From Methylotenera sp. (GTDB taxonomy: Bacteria > Pseudomonadota > Gammaproteobacteria > Burkholderiales > Methylophilaceae): 64,000 nucleotides of DNA. Positions 17,332-25,928 of this stretch are shown here, in pieces; within the stretch, counting starts at the first letter, position 1, and each line of letters begins with the position of its first letter. The position numbers and the translations under genes were made by a program. Below the pieces are notes generated by a model that was given only the letters and a program-made list of their open reading frames with translations, did no database searches and had not been told where the DNA came from. The stretch covers positions 53,340 to 117,339 of the forward strand of contig NZ_JAQSCU010000018.1 in assembly GCF_029945535.1 (NCBI RefSeq), given 5' to 3'.

Positions 17332-19923
17332 TCAAACCGCGGATTTTGAGAATACAATCTTACCTGCTTTAACGTCTACCTTAATAGTATCTTTAGCTGC
17401 AAAATTACCGGATAGTATTTCGCGAGAGAGTGGATTTTCAATCTCAGACTGAATCGCGCGTTTAAGTGGCCGCGCGCCATAGACTGGATCAAAACCCGCA
17501 TTGGCAATTTCGGTAATTGCAGCATCGGTAAGCTCTAATTGCATATCCATTGCCGCTAAACGTTTTGCCAAATATTGCAACTGAATCGCCGCAATCGCTT
17601 TAATATTATCTTCGCCCAATGCGTGAAAAACGACTACCTCATCGATACGGTTGACGAACTCTGGTCTGAAGTGCGCTTTTACTTCGCCCATGACCGCAAG
17701 TTTCACTACTTGGTAATCTTGGTCGGCCATACTTTGTATCATCTGGCTACCTAAGTTAGACGTCATGATAATCACGGTGTTTTTAAAATCTACAGTGCGG
17801 CCTTGACCATCTGTTAGGCGCCCATCATCCAACACTTGCAGCAATACGTTAAACACATCTGGGTGGGCTTTTTCAACCTCATCTAACAAAATCACACTAT
17901 AAGGTTTGCGACGCACAGCTTCTGTCAGCGTACCGCCTTCTTCATAACCCACATAGCCAGGAGGCGCACCTATCATGCGAGATACAGAATGCTTCTCCAT
18001 AAACTCACTCATGTCGATACGAATTAAATGGTCTTCGGAATCAAACAAAAAGCCTGCTAAGGCTTTGCACAGCTCAGTTTTACCGACACCAGTCGGGCCT
18101 AAGAATAAGAAGCTACCGTAAGGACGATTTGGGTCACCTAAGCCTGAACGTGAACGACGAATCGCGTCTGATACTAAGCGCACCGCTTCATCTTGTCCCA
18201 CTACACGTTCATGCAGTTTAGTTTCCATCGTTAATAATTTACCACGTTCACCTTGCATCATTTTAGAAACAGGGATGCCTGTAGCGCGGCTCACCACTTC
18301 GGCGATTTCATCTGCGCCCACTTCAGTACGCAACATTTTGTGCTTAGTTTGAGTTGAAGTCGCTTCAGAATTAGAAGCTTGCTTTAACTGAGCCTCAAGC
18401 GCTGGCAATTTACCATATTGTAGTTCAGAGACTTTTTGCCATTCACCTTTGCGCGTGGCTTCTTCCATCTCAAATTTGATTTTTTCAATCGCCTCTTTGA
18501 TATGTGCAGAACCTTGTACTTGGGCTTTTTCAGCTTTCCAAATTTCTTCTAAATCATTGTATTCACGCTGAACACGAACTAGCTCTTCTTCTATCAAACT
18601 AAAGCGCTTCTTGCTGCCCTCATCTTTTTCCCGACGCACCGCCTCACGTTCAATCTTTAATTGAATCATGCGACGCTCGAGCTTATCCATCACTTCTGGC
18701 TTAGAATCAATTTCCATTTTGATGCGCGAAGCCGCTTCATCAATCAAATCAATCGCTTTATCAGGTAAGAATCGATCTGTAATGTAGCGATGGCTTAACT
18801 CAGCAGCAGCAACAATTGCGGGATCTGTAATTTCAACGCTGTGATGCACCTCATATTTTTCTTTCAAACCACGTAAAATCGCAATGGTGGCCTCCACAGT
18901 AGGCTCATCCACCAATACCTTTTGGAAGCGACGTTCTAGCGCAGCATCTTTTTCTATATATTTACGGTATTCATCTAAGGTAGTTGCACCTACGCAATGT
19001 AACTCACCGCGTGCCAAAGCGGGCTTTAACATATTGCCGGCATCCATCGCGCCTTCTGCTTTACCCGCACCAACCATGGTATGAATTTCATCGATAAAGA
19101 CAATCGTTTGACCTTCATCTTGCGCCAGCTCTTTTAACACCGACTTTAAACGCTCTTCAAAATCGCCTCGATACTTAGCGCCCGCCAACAAAGCTGCCAT
19201 ATCTAATGACAAGACTTTTTTACCTTTGAGCGAATCTGGCACTTCACCATTGACGATTCGTTGCGCCAAACCTTCTACAATCGCAGTTTTACCCACGCCT
19301 GGCTCACCGATTAATACAGGGTTGTTTTTTGTACGACGCCCAAGAATTTGAATCGTACGACGAATCTCATCATCGCGACCAATCACAGGATCTAGCTTGC
19401 CCATTCTGGCGCGCTCAGTTAAATCTAAGGTATATTTTTTTAGGGCTTCACGGTTAGATTCCGCATCAGATTCATTCACTTGCTCGCCGCCACGTACTTC
19501 ATTAATCGCTTGATCCAACGCAGATTTCGACAAGCCATTGGCTTTAAGCAGTTTACCCACTTCGCCTTTATCGTCGCATAAGGCGAGTAAAAACATCTCA
19601 CTAGCAATAAAACTATCACCACGTTTCAGTGATAATTTATCAGTCACATTCAGCAAATTATTCAGGTCGCGCGATATCGCCACCTCACCAGAACTATCAG
19701 ATGATTTTGCTAAATTGCCTATAGCCGCAGTAAGCGCTGTTTTAAGCGGCGCCAAATGCACACCTGCATGCGCCAATAAAGAAGATGTGCCACCGTCTTC
19801 TTGCATCACTAACGCAGAAAGTAGGTGTAAGGCCTCTATGGTTGGGCTATCATTAGCGACTGCTAAGCTTTGTGCATCGTTAAGCGCTTGTTGAAATTTT
19901 GTAGTTAGTTTATCAAAACGCAT
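17332..19923 (-). CDS. clpB: ATP-dependent disaggregase ClpB
   Basis: 863 residues from the ATG at 19923, which has GGAG 6 bases upstream and gives the typical [11 protein letters not shown] start. The N domain (1-145), first AAA+ domain (Walker [10 protein letters not shown] near residue 205), coiled-coil middle domain (about 400-530) and second AAA+ domain (GPTGVGKTE near 605) are all present. ClpB works with DnaK to pull proteins out of aggregates. A likely sigma-32 promoter is at 19957-19981. It is one long uninterrupted gene of normal length. Confidence 0.97.
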   Translation of the reverse strand: MRFDKLTTKFQQALNDAQSLAVANDSPTIEALHLLSALVMQEDGGTSSLLAHAGVHLAPLKTALTAAIGNLAKSSDSSGEVAISRDLNNLLNVTDKLSLKRGDSFIASEMFLLALCDDKGEVGKLLKANGLSKSALDQAINEVRGGEQVNESDAESNREALKKYTLDLTERARMGKLDPVIGRDDEIRRTIQILGRRTKNNPVLIGEPGVGKTAIVEGLAQRIVNGEVPDSLKGKKVLSLDMAALLAGAKYRGDFEERLKSVLKELAQDEGQTIVFIDEIHTMVGAGKAEGAMDAGNMLKPALARGELHCVGATTLDEYRKYIEKDAALERRFQKVLVDEPTVEATIAILRGLKEKYEVHHSVEITDPAIVAAAELSHRYITDRFLPDKAIDLIDEAASRIKMEIDSKPEVMDKLERRMIQLKIEREAVRREKDEGSKKRFSLIEEELVRVQREYNDLEEIWKAEKAQVQGSAHIKEAIEKIKFEMEEATRKGEWQKVSELQYGKLPALEAQLKQASNSEATSTQTKHKMLRTEVGADEIAEVVSRATGIPVSKMMQGERGKLLTMETKLHERVVGQDEAVRLVSDAIRRSRSGLGDPNRPYGSFLFLGPTGVGKTELCKALAGFLFDSEDHLIRIDMSEFMEKHSVSRMIGAPPGYVGYEEGGTLTEAVRRKPYSVILLDEVEKAHPDVFNVLLQVLDDGRLTDGQGRTVDFKNTVIIMTSNLGSQMIQSMADQDYQVVKLAVMGEVKAHFRPEFVNRIDEVVVFHALGEDNIKAIAAIQLQYLAKRLAAMDMQLELTDAAITEIANAGFDPVYGARPLKRAIQSEIENPLSREILSGNFAAKDTIKVDVKAGKIVFSKSAV

Positions 19924-19956
19924 GTTTAACTCCATTTCAGTTGATATACATCTAAC

Positions 19957-19981
19957 GTGGGGCTTAGTGGCTGATTTACAA
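19957..19981 (-). promoter_or_regulatory. Possible sigma-32 heat-shock promoter for clpB
   Basis: Read on the minus strand, TTGTAAA is followed after 12 bases by CCCCAC. This resembles the CTTGAAA and CCCCATNT elements of sigma-32 promoters, and it lies about 35 bases before the clpB ATG. clpB is a classic sigma-32 gene. The match is imperfect, so the call is moderate. Confidence 0.45.
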
Positions 19982-20105
19982 TATGTAATCAGATTTACAG
20001 CTAGCTAAATTTCTTAAACTTCTTGATAAAAAAGTACTCTTAGTTTAATTGATTAGATTGAGTTTTAATTTTATTTAGCACTTCGTCATATTGTTTGGAG
20101 TCACT

Positions 20106-22427
20106 TTGCTAACTAGCGCTTCTACCACTGGAATTTTTGCCACCGAGTCAAACACACCCAATCCTTCTTGGGTGATTTTAGATACTCAAGATCAATGGCA
20201 GGCATTTAGCCAACCTGCGGGGAATGACCCCACCAATTCACTAGTAGAGTCTAGTCTCTTGCTAGATGGTTTACGCTGCGCAGCTTGTTCTGGCACCATA
20301 GAACGCGGTTTAGGTGAATTGCCGGGCGTGGTCAGCGCGCGAGTGAGCATGTCAAAAAAACGTGCTTCTGTCATTTGGTCGCCCGCCTTAACTAAACCTT
20401 CAACTATACTCAGCGCTATTCAAGCCATGGGTTACAGCGCTAACCCGGCTTCACATAATGAAAATCAGCTAAACGCCACTAAAAAAAGTCGTGCGGCATT
20501 TTGGCGTTGGTTAGTCGCCGGCTTTTGCATGATGCAAGTGATGATGTATGCCAGCCCAAGCTACTTTACCAAAGCTGGCGACATTACGCCTGATATTGCC
20601 ATCTTGCTCAATTGGGCATCATGGATTTTGAGCCTGCCTGTATTACTATTCTCCAGCAGCACGCTCTTTGCTAATGCATTCCGCGATTTAAAACACAGAC
20701 AAATAAGTATGGATTTACCTGTAGCTTTGGGTATAGCCATCACCTTTATCGTCAGCTCTGCCGCCACTTTTGCCCCTCATGGCTGGTGGGGAGACAAAAT
20801 CTATTTCGACTCATTGACTATGTTTGTGTTCTTTTTGCTTTCAGCCAGATTGATTGAAGTGAAATTGCACAGCAAAACACTAGGCTCGATGGAGGCTTTA
20901 GTCAGCCGCATTCCAGAAAACATCGAGCGACAAAACCTAGATGGTTCATATACTCGCGTGTTAAATAGCCAACTTAAAGTCGGCGATATTGCGCGTGTGC
21001 ATATAGGCGAAGCATTTCCTGCCGATGGTAAGCTGGTATTGGGTGACACGCGCGTAGATGAATCGCTACTCACAGGAGAATCAACGCCCATACAAAAAAA
21101 CCTGCATGATAAGGTTGTTGCTGGCAGCTATAACTTAGGTCAAACCGTGAATATCGTGCTGGAAACCATAGGCGAATCCACACAATATGGGCAGATTGTT
21201 AACTTAATCAATCAAGCCGCGATTGAGAAACCTAGACTTTCGCAGTTGGCGGATCGCGTTGCAAGGCCATTTTTGTTTTTTGTTATTTTAAGTGCGGCAG
21301 TTGCAGCTGCTTTGTTATGGCATATAGACCCAGCTCGCGCATTGATGACTGCCGCGGCGGTGTTAATTGTCACCTGCCCTTGCGCGCTTTCACTTGCCAC
21401 ACCCGCTGCTATGCTCGCCAGTGCCAGCGCCTTTGTGAAACGCGGTATTCTCATTAGACGTCTGCAAGCAATAGAAAGCATTGCGAATATCGATACGGTT
21501 ATTTTCGATAAAACCGGCACGCTGACTGAAGACCACATCGAAGTGCAATCAATTACACATAAACAAGGGCTTACAGAAAGTGGCGTTTTAGCTTTAGCTG
21601 CAGCCGTGGCGCAACACTCTATGCACCCTGTTTCACGTGCTTTGGTCAGTGTAAATCAGCAAAATACTGATCAATCACCAATAACGCTCACTAATATTCA
21701 AGAAGTAGTGGGTTCAGGCATTAGTGCTGCCTTACAAGCTAGCGAGACTTATGCAGATTTAATCAATATGCATCTCAAGCTAGGCTCTGCCAAGTTTTGC
21801 GGCATAGCGGAGCCAAGCGAACTCTCTCAGCAGGTATTTCTTGCCGATGCAAATGGCTGGTTAGCAACATTTAGCTTGCATGAAGCCGTTAAGCACAATG
21901 CTGCACTAGCCATTCAACAATTAAAAGACGCCAATTTAAGCGTAGAACTTTTATCTGGTGACCAAGCGCATACCGTAGTGAATACTGCCAACGAAATCGG
22001 CATTACACAATTTCAAGCGGCATGCAGTCCGCAAGACAAACTATCTAGACTGCACGCGCTCAAACAGCAGGGCAAGAACATACTCATGGTAGGTGACGGC
22101 TTAAATGATGGTCCAATTTTAGCCAGCGCCCATGTATCTATTGCCATGGGTAAAGGCGTGCCACTCACACTTGCCCATGCTGACTACGTTTTGTTAAACG
22201 GCGATATTAGTCAAATACCACAACTGATTCGCCATGCGCGCAAAACCATGACAATCATTAAACAGAATATCGCTTGGGCTATCATTTACAATGTAGTGTG
22301 TATTCCTCTTGCATTTTTTGGCGTATTATCCGCTTGGTTAGCGGGTTTAGGCATGGCAGTGAGCTCTATCATCGTTGTACTAAACGCGCTGCGTTTAACC
22401 GAATTTTCAGAAACTAAGGCCAAGTAA
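20106..22427 (+). CDS. ccoI: Copper-translocating P1B-type ATPase, CcoI-like
   Basis: 773 residues from a TTG at 20106 with GGAG 5 bases upstream; a TTG at 20091 is also open but lacks a ribosome-binding site. An N-terminal HMA domain has CAAC (Cys58/Cys61). The membrane copper site is Cys424-Pro-Cys426, the phosphorylated Asp468 is in DKTGT, and the C-terminal GDGLNDGP hinge is present. The one-base overlap with ccoS identifies it as the CcoI type, which exports Cu for cbb3 oxidase assembly, rather than CopA. No ccoNOQP genes are in the window. Confidence 0.88.
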   Translation: MLTSASTTGIFATESNTPNPSWVILDTQDQWQAFSQPAGNDPTNSLVESSLLLDGLRCAACSGTIERGLGELPGVVSARVSMSKKRASVIWSPALTKPSTILSAIQAMGYSANPASHNENQLNATKKSRAAFWRWLVAGFCMMQVMMYASPSYFTKAGDITPDIAILLNWASWILSLPVLLFSSSTLFANAFRDLKHRQISMDLPVALGIAITFIVSSAATFAPHGWWGDKIYFDSLTMFVFFLLSARLIEVKLHSKTLGSMEALVSRIPENIERQNLDGSYTRVLNSQLKVGDIARVHIGEAFPADGKLVLGDTRVDESLLTGESTPIQKNLHDKVVAGSYNLGQTVNIVLETIGESTQYGQIVNLINQAAIEKPRLSQLADRVARPFLFFVILSAAVAAALLWHIDPARALMTAAAVLIVTCPCALSLATPAAMLASASAFVKRGILIRRLQAIESIANIDTVIFDKTGTLTEDHIEVQSITHKQGLTESGVLALAAAVAQHSMHPVSRALVSVNQQNTDQSPITLTNIQEVVGSGISAALQASETYADLINMHLKLGSAKFCGIAEPSELSQQVFLADANGWLATFSLHEAVKHNAALAIQQLKDANLSVELLSGDQAHTVVNTANEIGITQFQAACSPQDKLSRLHALKQQGKNILMVGDGLNDGPILASAHVSIAMGKGVPLTLAHADYVLLNGDISQIPQLIRHARKTMTIIKQNIAWAIIYNVVCIPLAFFGVLSAWLAGLGMAVSSIIVVLNALRLTEFSETKAK

Positions 22428-22570
22428 TGGACATCCTATTTATACTCGTACCGCTTTCAGTTGTGATGGGTTTAGTAGTACTTGGCGGTCTTTGGTGGGC
22501 GGTTTATCGCGGACAATTTGAAGACATTGAAGAAGAAGGTCGACGGATTTTTGAAGAAGATAAAGAGTAA
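22427..22570 (+). CDS. ccoS: cbb3 oxidase assembly protein CcoS
   Basis: 47 residues. The ATG overlaps the ccoI stop by one base (TAATG). It is a single-span membrane protein: residues 4-27 are hydrophobic and end in GGLWWAVYRGQF, then comes an acidic tail (EDIEEEGRRIFEEDKE). This is the CcoS signature. CcoS is needed for insertion of heme b and CuB into CcoN in model organisms. Small and easily missed, it firmly ties the upstream ATPase to cytochrome oxidase maturation. Confidence 0.93.
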   Translation: MDILFILVPLSVVMGLVVLGGLWWAVYRGQFEDIEEEGRRIFEEDKE

Positions 22571-22659
22571 TCAGGTTAGCTTTTCAACTCATACTTAGCA
22601 ATTGAAATACATTTTAATTCGCAACAAATTACTCGCCTTTCTAATAATCTAAATCACTT

Positions 22660-23319
22660 ATGCAAACAGCACTTATCTATAGCGCGCTAATCATGGGCTT
22701 GGCTGGTGGGCCGCACTGTGTGGCCATGTGCGGTGCAGCTTGCACCTCATTCACGCAATCTACAGATAAGCCCTATGCCATTTACTTCTATCACTTAGGG
22801 CGAGTATGTGGCTATGCCTTATTAGGCGCAATCGCCACATTTGCCATTCAAAGCATCGCCTGGCTCTCTAGCTACAGCGCCATACTACATCCGCTGTGGA
22901 CATTTTTTCATGTGCTAGTTTTTTTCTGGGGTTTGATACTAGTCATTTATGCACGTCAGCCAATATGGATAGATCAAGCTGGGCGGCGCATTTGGCAACA
23001 TGTTAAGAAACTCAGCAAGATCAATGGCGGCTATTTTTATATCGGCATGCTTTGGGCGTTAATGCCTTGCGGCTTACTTTACTCCGCACTCATCATTGCC
23101 TCATTCAATGGCAACCCGCTAGGCGGCGCACTCAGTATGGCGGCATTTGCTGCAGGGTCTGCAATTTCATTATTTTTTGCGCCATGGTTATGGCTAAAAC
23201 TAAAAACAAATCTGGTAGAACCTTACGGCATGCGCCTTGCAGGCTTGTTGCTCAGTAGCGCCAGCGCTTGGGCTATTTGGATGTCGTTGACGCATGACGC
23301 CAAAGTCTGGTGTATGTAG
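22660..23319 (+). CDS. TauE/SafE-like six-helix membrane protein next to ccoIS
   Basis: 219 residues, mostly membrane helices. The first helix carries GLAGGPHCVAMCGAACTSF, with a CVAMC pair that is conserved in the cbb3-linked branch of the 'sulfite exporter TauE/SafE' family. A second Cys motif, LWALMPCGLLYSALI, is in a later helix. Genes of this kind lie beside ccoS in many Proteobacteria. A role in copper or heme handling for the oxidase is inferred from location and Cys/His/Met content. The start ATG is 89 bases after ccoS. Confidence 0.82.
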   Translation: MQTALIYSALIMGLAGGPHCVAMCGAACTSFTQSTDKPYAIYFYHLGRVCGYALLGAIATFAIQSIAWLSSYSAILHPLWTFFHVLVFFWGLILVIYARQPIWIDQAGRRIWQHVKKLSKINGGYFYIGMLWALMPCGLLYSALIIASFNGNPLGGALSMAAFAAGSAISLFFAPWLWLKLKTNLVEPYGMRLAGLLLSSASAWAIWMSLTHDAKVWCM

Positions 23320-23380
23320 GCATTATCTATCATCCCAACCCAGCAGTGACGAGTAAACAAGCCGGCTTCGCAAAATTTAG

Positions 23381-23412
23381 AACTCTCGACTTCTGTTATT
23401 GATTTGAGAGTT
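23381..23412. repeat. Inverted repeat in the ccoS-side intergenic region
   Basis: AACTCTC at 23381-23387 pairs with GAGAGTT at 23406-23412 (7 bp, 18-base loop). A 10-bp palindrome, AAGCCGGCTT, lies just before it at 23359-23368. The 186 bases between the TauE-like gene and the next gene hold nothing else that I recognise. These may be the transcript end of the cco genes or the edge of the accessory patch. Confidence 0.4.
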
Positions 23413-23505
23413 TAACAAAAAGGAATCTAAAGAAGGTTAAGCGGTGTTATGTTTAACCATAGCCCACTGGCAAAGGCGGGGTAGACAATCACACTAAAGT
23501 ATGGC

Positions 23506-24042
23506 TCACGCACTCACGGCACGCATCCTGTCAATTTTCTCGATAACCGCCTGATAGAGATCATGGTCAGAATCCGGGTTATTTCGGTCTGGGTGGTGAG
23601 CACTGCGAATTTTTTTCAATTGATTCACATCGTCTGGCAGGTCATGTACCTTGGTCACTCGGTCACCGTTTTTGAGCATCAAGCGCTGAAGTTCAGCTTC
23701 GGCCTCTTCGCGTGTGTCATATAGCTTCTTACTACCAAGACGCCAACTATCCTGATTTTTGCGTGGAGATAGCTTTTCCTTACCATCAAACCATATCCAT
23801 TTACCAGTATCGGGATCCTGCTCAAACTGAATAGTGGTGATGGTGTAAGTGCGAACAGGCGGCTCGATTTCCATGGCTAGTAAATTGATGACCTTACCAA
23901 CAGTCTCCACCATTACTAGGTAATACGCGCCTGCCTCATGCGGACAAAACGCACCGCTGTGTGCTGGCTCAAGCTTACTCTCGTTATTTGATGAATTCAT
24001 TTCAGCCATGCGGCTAAGTGCTCTGCGTTGTGCGTTGGTCAC
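23506..24042 (-). CDS. Hypothetical protein with C-terminal J-domain-like HPD segment
   Basis: 178 residues. The start is GTG with a strong TAAGGAG 8 bases upstream, so the gene is credible. The N-terminus has an AHSGAFCPHEAGAYY segment. The middle has a beta-rich TITTIQFEQDPDTGKWIWFDGKEKLSP stretch. The C-terminus LKKIRSAHHPDRNNPDSDHDLYQAVIEKID resembles helix II, the HPD loop and helix III of a DnaJ J-domain. Base composition looks GC-richer than the neighbours and the local order is broken, suggesting transfer. I do not recognise the family; DnaK interaction is only a guess from the HPD motif. Confidence 0.65.
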   Translation of the reverse strand: MTNAQRRALSRMAEMNSSNNESKLEPAHSGAFCPHEAGAYYLVMVETVGKVINLLAMEIEPPVRTYTITTIQFEQDPDTGKWIWFDGKEKLSPRKNQDSWRLGSKKLYDTREEAEAELQRLMLKNGDRVTKVHDLPDDVNQLKKIRSAHHPDRNNPDSDHDLYQAVIEKIDRMRAVSA

Positions 24043-24162
24043 GGGTATTGCTCCTTAAATTAGTTGAAACCCACAGGAGTTGGCACTCGCTGAAGGCATC
24101 ATGCATTCTGTCTGGCTTGCTCTTGACCTCGTCATCACTGGCGATCAAGAGGCTTATCCACC

Positions 24163-24188
24163 AAAAAAAAGCCACCTCAAAGGATGGC
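24163..24188 (-). terminator. Intrinsic terminator on the minus strand
   Basis: GCCACC at 24171-24176 pairs with GGATGGC at 24182-24188 (one bulged base, 5-base loop). On the minus strand this is followed directly by eight T (24170-24163). It ends a transcript coming from the right, about 120 bases before the hypothetical gene that starts at 24042. It can serve the tRNA-like unit or act as an attenuator for that gene. Confidence 0.75.
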
Positions 24189-24206
24189 CTGATTGCTTGC
24201 TGTGTT

Positions 24207-24279
24207 TGGCTCACCGAGTAAGCTTAGAATCTACGACCTGCTAATTAACGGTCGTACTACAAACTTGCTACTGGGGTGG
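24207..24279 (-). pseudogene. tRNA-Asn(GTT)-like relic or diverged tRNA-like RNA
   Basis: 73 bases on the minus strand, the length of a tRNA, ending in CCA (24209-24207). From the anticodon-loop region onward it lines up without gaps with bacterial tRNA-Asn: GTTAA, then GCAGGTC, a T-arm GTAGA/CTTAC with loop TTCTAAG, and AGCCA at the end. Defects are clear: position 33 is C instead of T, only two anticodon-stem pairs form, and the acceptor stem keeps only about four pairs. Instead a perfect 7-bp hairpin (TACGACC with GGTCGTA, 24256-24250 and 24238-24232) can form. A TATAAT box upstream and an intrinsic terminator downstream frame it. It is not a normal tRNA. Confidence 0.4.
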
Positions 24280-24301
24280 CGCTCAATTAAATAAAGTGCG
24301 G

Positions 24302-24307
24302 ATTATA
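24302..24307 (-). promoter_or_regulatory. Candidate -10 box for the tRNA-like unit
   Basis: Perfect TATAAT on the minus strand. Transcription would begin near 24295, 16 bases before the tRNA-like sequence. I see no convincing -35 box at 16-18 bases, so the call rests on the -10 element and its position. Confidence 0.45.
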
Positions 24308-24310
24308 CTG

Positions 24311-24538
24311 CACCAGATGTAAATAAGATGTGTATTGTCGAGTCTAGTGTAGAAAATACCAAAATTAAATGTACATTAATCAATTCATATGCGCTTTGTA
24401 GATTAGCCCCTAATATCATTATTTGGATATGTCTCTTAATAGCCACTTTTCGGCTTCTTAGCGTATCAATTTGATTACCTCAGAGCAGGCTGTTTAAATT
24501 GAAATCAACATCAACTGCAGAGGTGTTGGTCACACAAA
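24311..24538. other. AT-rich intergenic stretch, no gene seen
   Basis: Together with the tRNA-like unit this makes about 500 bases without a protein gene (24043-24538). This part is AT-rich. I found no open reading frame with a ribosome-binding site and no strong hairpin or repeat. It follows the stop of the Asp-box protein gene. Confidence 0.5.
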
Positions 24539-25747
24539 TTAAAAACCCAATAAAATCAAACCGTCTTTATCAGTATTCCAAGTTAAGTAAGCTCGATTAT
24601 CTTTCGTTAGTAAAATCGGATAATCCGTTTTACCTGCACTAGTTGCAAGCTCTTTTGGTGCGCCCCAGCTTCTGCCGCCATCATCAGAAAACATACCCAG
24701 TATTTTGTTATTTTTACTTTCAATCTCGCGCCAAACCAGCCAAACATTCTCGCCCATGCTCAATAAAGCTGGATGACCCGCCTGATTACTGTGCTTACCA
24801 AACTTTTTCGGTGGTGAAGAAACCCAAGCTTCACCATCCATACGTGCATAAAACAGGCTGGCATCTTTACCTGAATCATCATTGCCACCGTCAAACCATG
24901 CCATGTGGTAGCCCCACCAATCTTTCCCTTCGCCACCAACAGCTAGCGCCGCACCATGATGCGGGCAGCCATCAATTTTCCAGCGGCCAAAAGTCGCACG
25001 CTTCGTGACAGGCACTTGATTAGGCTGTGTAGGAATTTCAGCCATCATGTGGTCGCGTTCACTGCCTTCAAATACATGACGCCACATCGCCACCACTGTA
25101 CCGTCTGGCTTATTGGTTAAAGCGATACGACAACACTCACAAGTGCTATCCGCTAATTTTTGCTCAGGTGCGAAACTTGCCCCTTGATTAGTTGAAGTTG
25201 CGTAATAAATCGCCGCGCCTTCATAAGGTTTACCTGCGGATTTAGCCGCAATTAGGTCGCGTTTATCAATCCAAGTGACTGTCACTTTTCCTTTAGCATC
25301 GCCAGTTTTCGCAACGTTGAGTTCATCAAATCGATGTGTAATCTCAGCTCGATCAGTATGCACAATGGTCGGCTTTTCAAAGCTTTTACCGCCATTGATT
25401 GAACGGGAAAACCAAATATACCCTGTAAATGGCTTCTTTAAAGCCTCTGTCCAAGTCAGGTAAATATTACCTTCTGGGCCAATCGCAATTTTAGGCCGCG
25501 CCTCACCCTCCGCACCTATTTTTTGTGTACTTGGTGTGACTTGCACGGGGCTAGAAAAAGTTTTGCCTAAGTCGCGACTTGAGCTTACAAGTATTAATCC
25601 GTTTTTTTCAAGTACTCGCCATAAACTGCCTTGCGCATCAAACGCCACGCTAATGGCCAGAGAGTTGTCTTGAGATTTAGTGTGATCGTCGTGCGCATTT
25701 GCGACGAATGACGAGAAAAACAAACAAAGAGCTAATAATATTTTCAT
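24539..25747 (-). CDS. Secreted sialidase-fold (Asp-box) protein with Cys/His motifs
   Basis: 402 residues with a signal peptide (1-18) and a His-rich mature start (AHDDH). Four Asp-box-like repeats, SxDxGxxF/W in type, lie near residues 56-64, 115-123, 185-192 and in the late FSDDGGRSWGAP, so a six- or seven-bladed propeller is likely. A Cys cluster (Cys203, Cys205, Cys206 in STCECCR) and a CPHHG motif (Cys261, His263, His264) look like a metal site and are not sialidase features. I did not find the sialidase Arg triad with confidence. The gene is divergent from the CSSCGC protein with a RegA-like box between them. Metal-related function is inferred. Confidence 0.75.
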   Translation of the reverse strand: MKILLALCLFFSSFVANAHDDHTKSQDNSLAISVAFDAQGSLWRVLEKNGLILVSSSRDLGKTFSSPVQVTPSTQKIGAEGEARPKIAIGPEGNIYLTWTEALKKPFTGYIWFSRSINGGKSFEKPTIVHTDRAEITHRFDELNVAKTGDAKGKVTVTWIDKRDLIAAKSAGKPYEGAAIYYATSTNQGASFAPEQKLADSTCECCRIALTNKPDGTVVAMWRHVFEGSERDHMMAEIPTQPNQVPVTKRATFGRWKIDGCPHHGAALAVGGEGKDWWGYHMAWFDGGNDDSGKDASLFYARMDGEAWVSSPPKKFGKHSNQAGHPALLSMGENVWLVWREIESKNNKILGMFSDDGGRSWGAPKELATSAGKTDYPILLTKDNRAYLTWNTDKDGLILLGF

Positions 25748-25850
25748 ACTGAAAGTTTACTCCATTGAGTATTTAAAACGAATATCGACCCAACATCTAT
25801 TTATAAAAATAATTTTAACTCATAAAAATAGAGCCTTGCCCCCTGTCCCT

Positions 25851-25866
25851 GCGGCAATTTGTCACA
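25851..25866. promoter_or_regulatory. RegA/RegR-type box (GCGGCAATTTGTCACA)
   Basis: This 16-mer matches the one at 36189-36204 in 15 of 16 positions. It fits the RegR consensus GNGRCRTTNNGNCGC, as I recall it, at all but two positions. It sits between the divergent Asp-box and CSSCGC genes, about 60 bases before the latter. Probably it is a RegA-binding site. Confidence 0.55.
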
Positions 25867-25928
25867 TTTACTCTATAACCATGCTAGTTCATAATCTTGA
25901 TTATAGTTTCATGTATTGAAAGTAAATC

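Noticed and set aside
19538..19894. 118-residue plus-strand frame opposite clpB
   Set aside because: Antisense shadow of a strongly conserved gene, without a ribosome-binding site or recognisable protein.
20000..20105. FNR box upstream of ccoI
   Set aside because: TTGAT half-sites occur, but no matching ATCAA at four bases.
23506..24042. Calling the gene dnaJ or a true J-domain protein
   Set aside because: Only helix II/HPD/helix III-like residues are visible; helix I and other DnaJ parts cannot be recognised.
24014..24214. 66-residue minus-strand frame over the tRNA-like unit and terminator
   Set aside because: No ribosome-binding site, runs through the terminator and overlaps the better supported hypothetical gene start in another frame.
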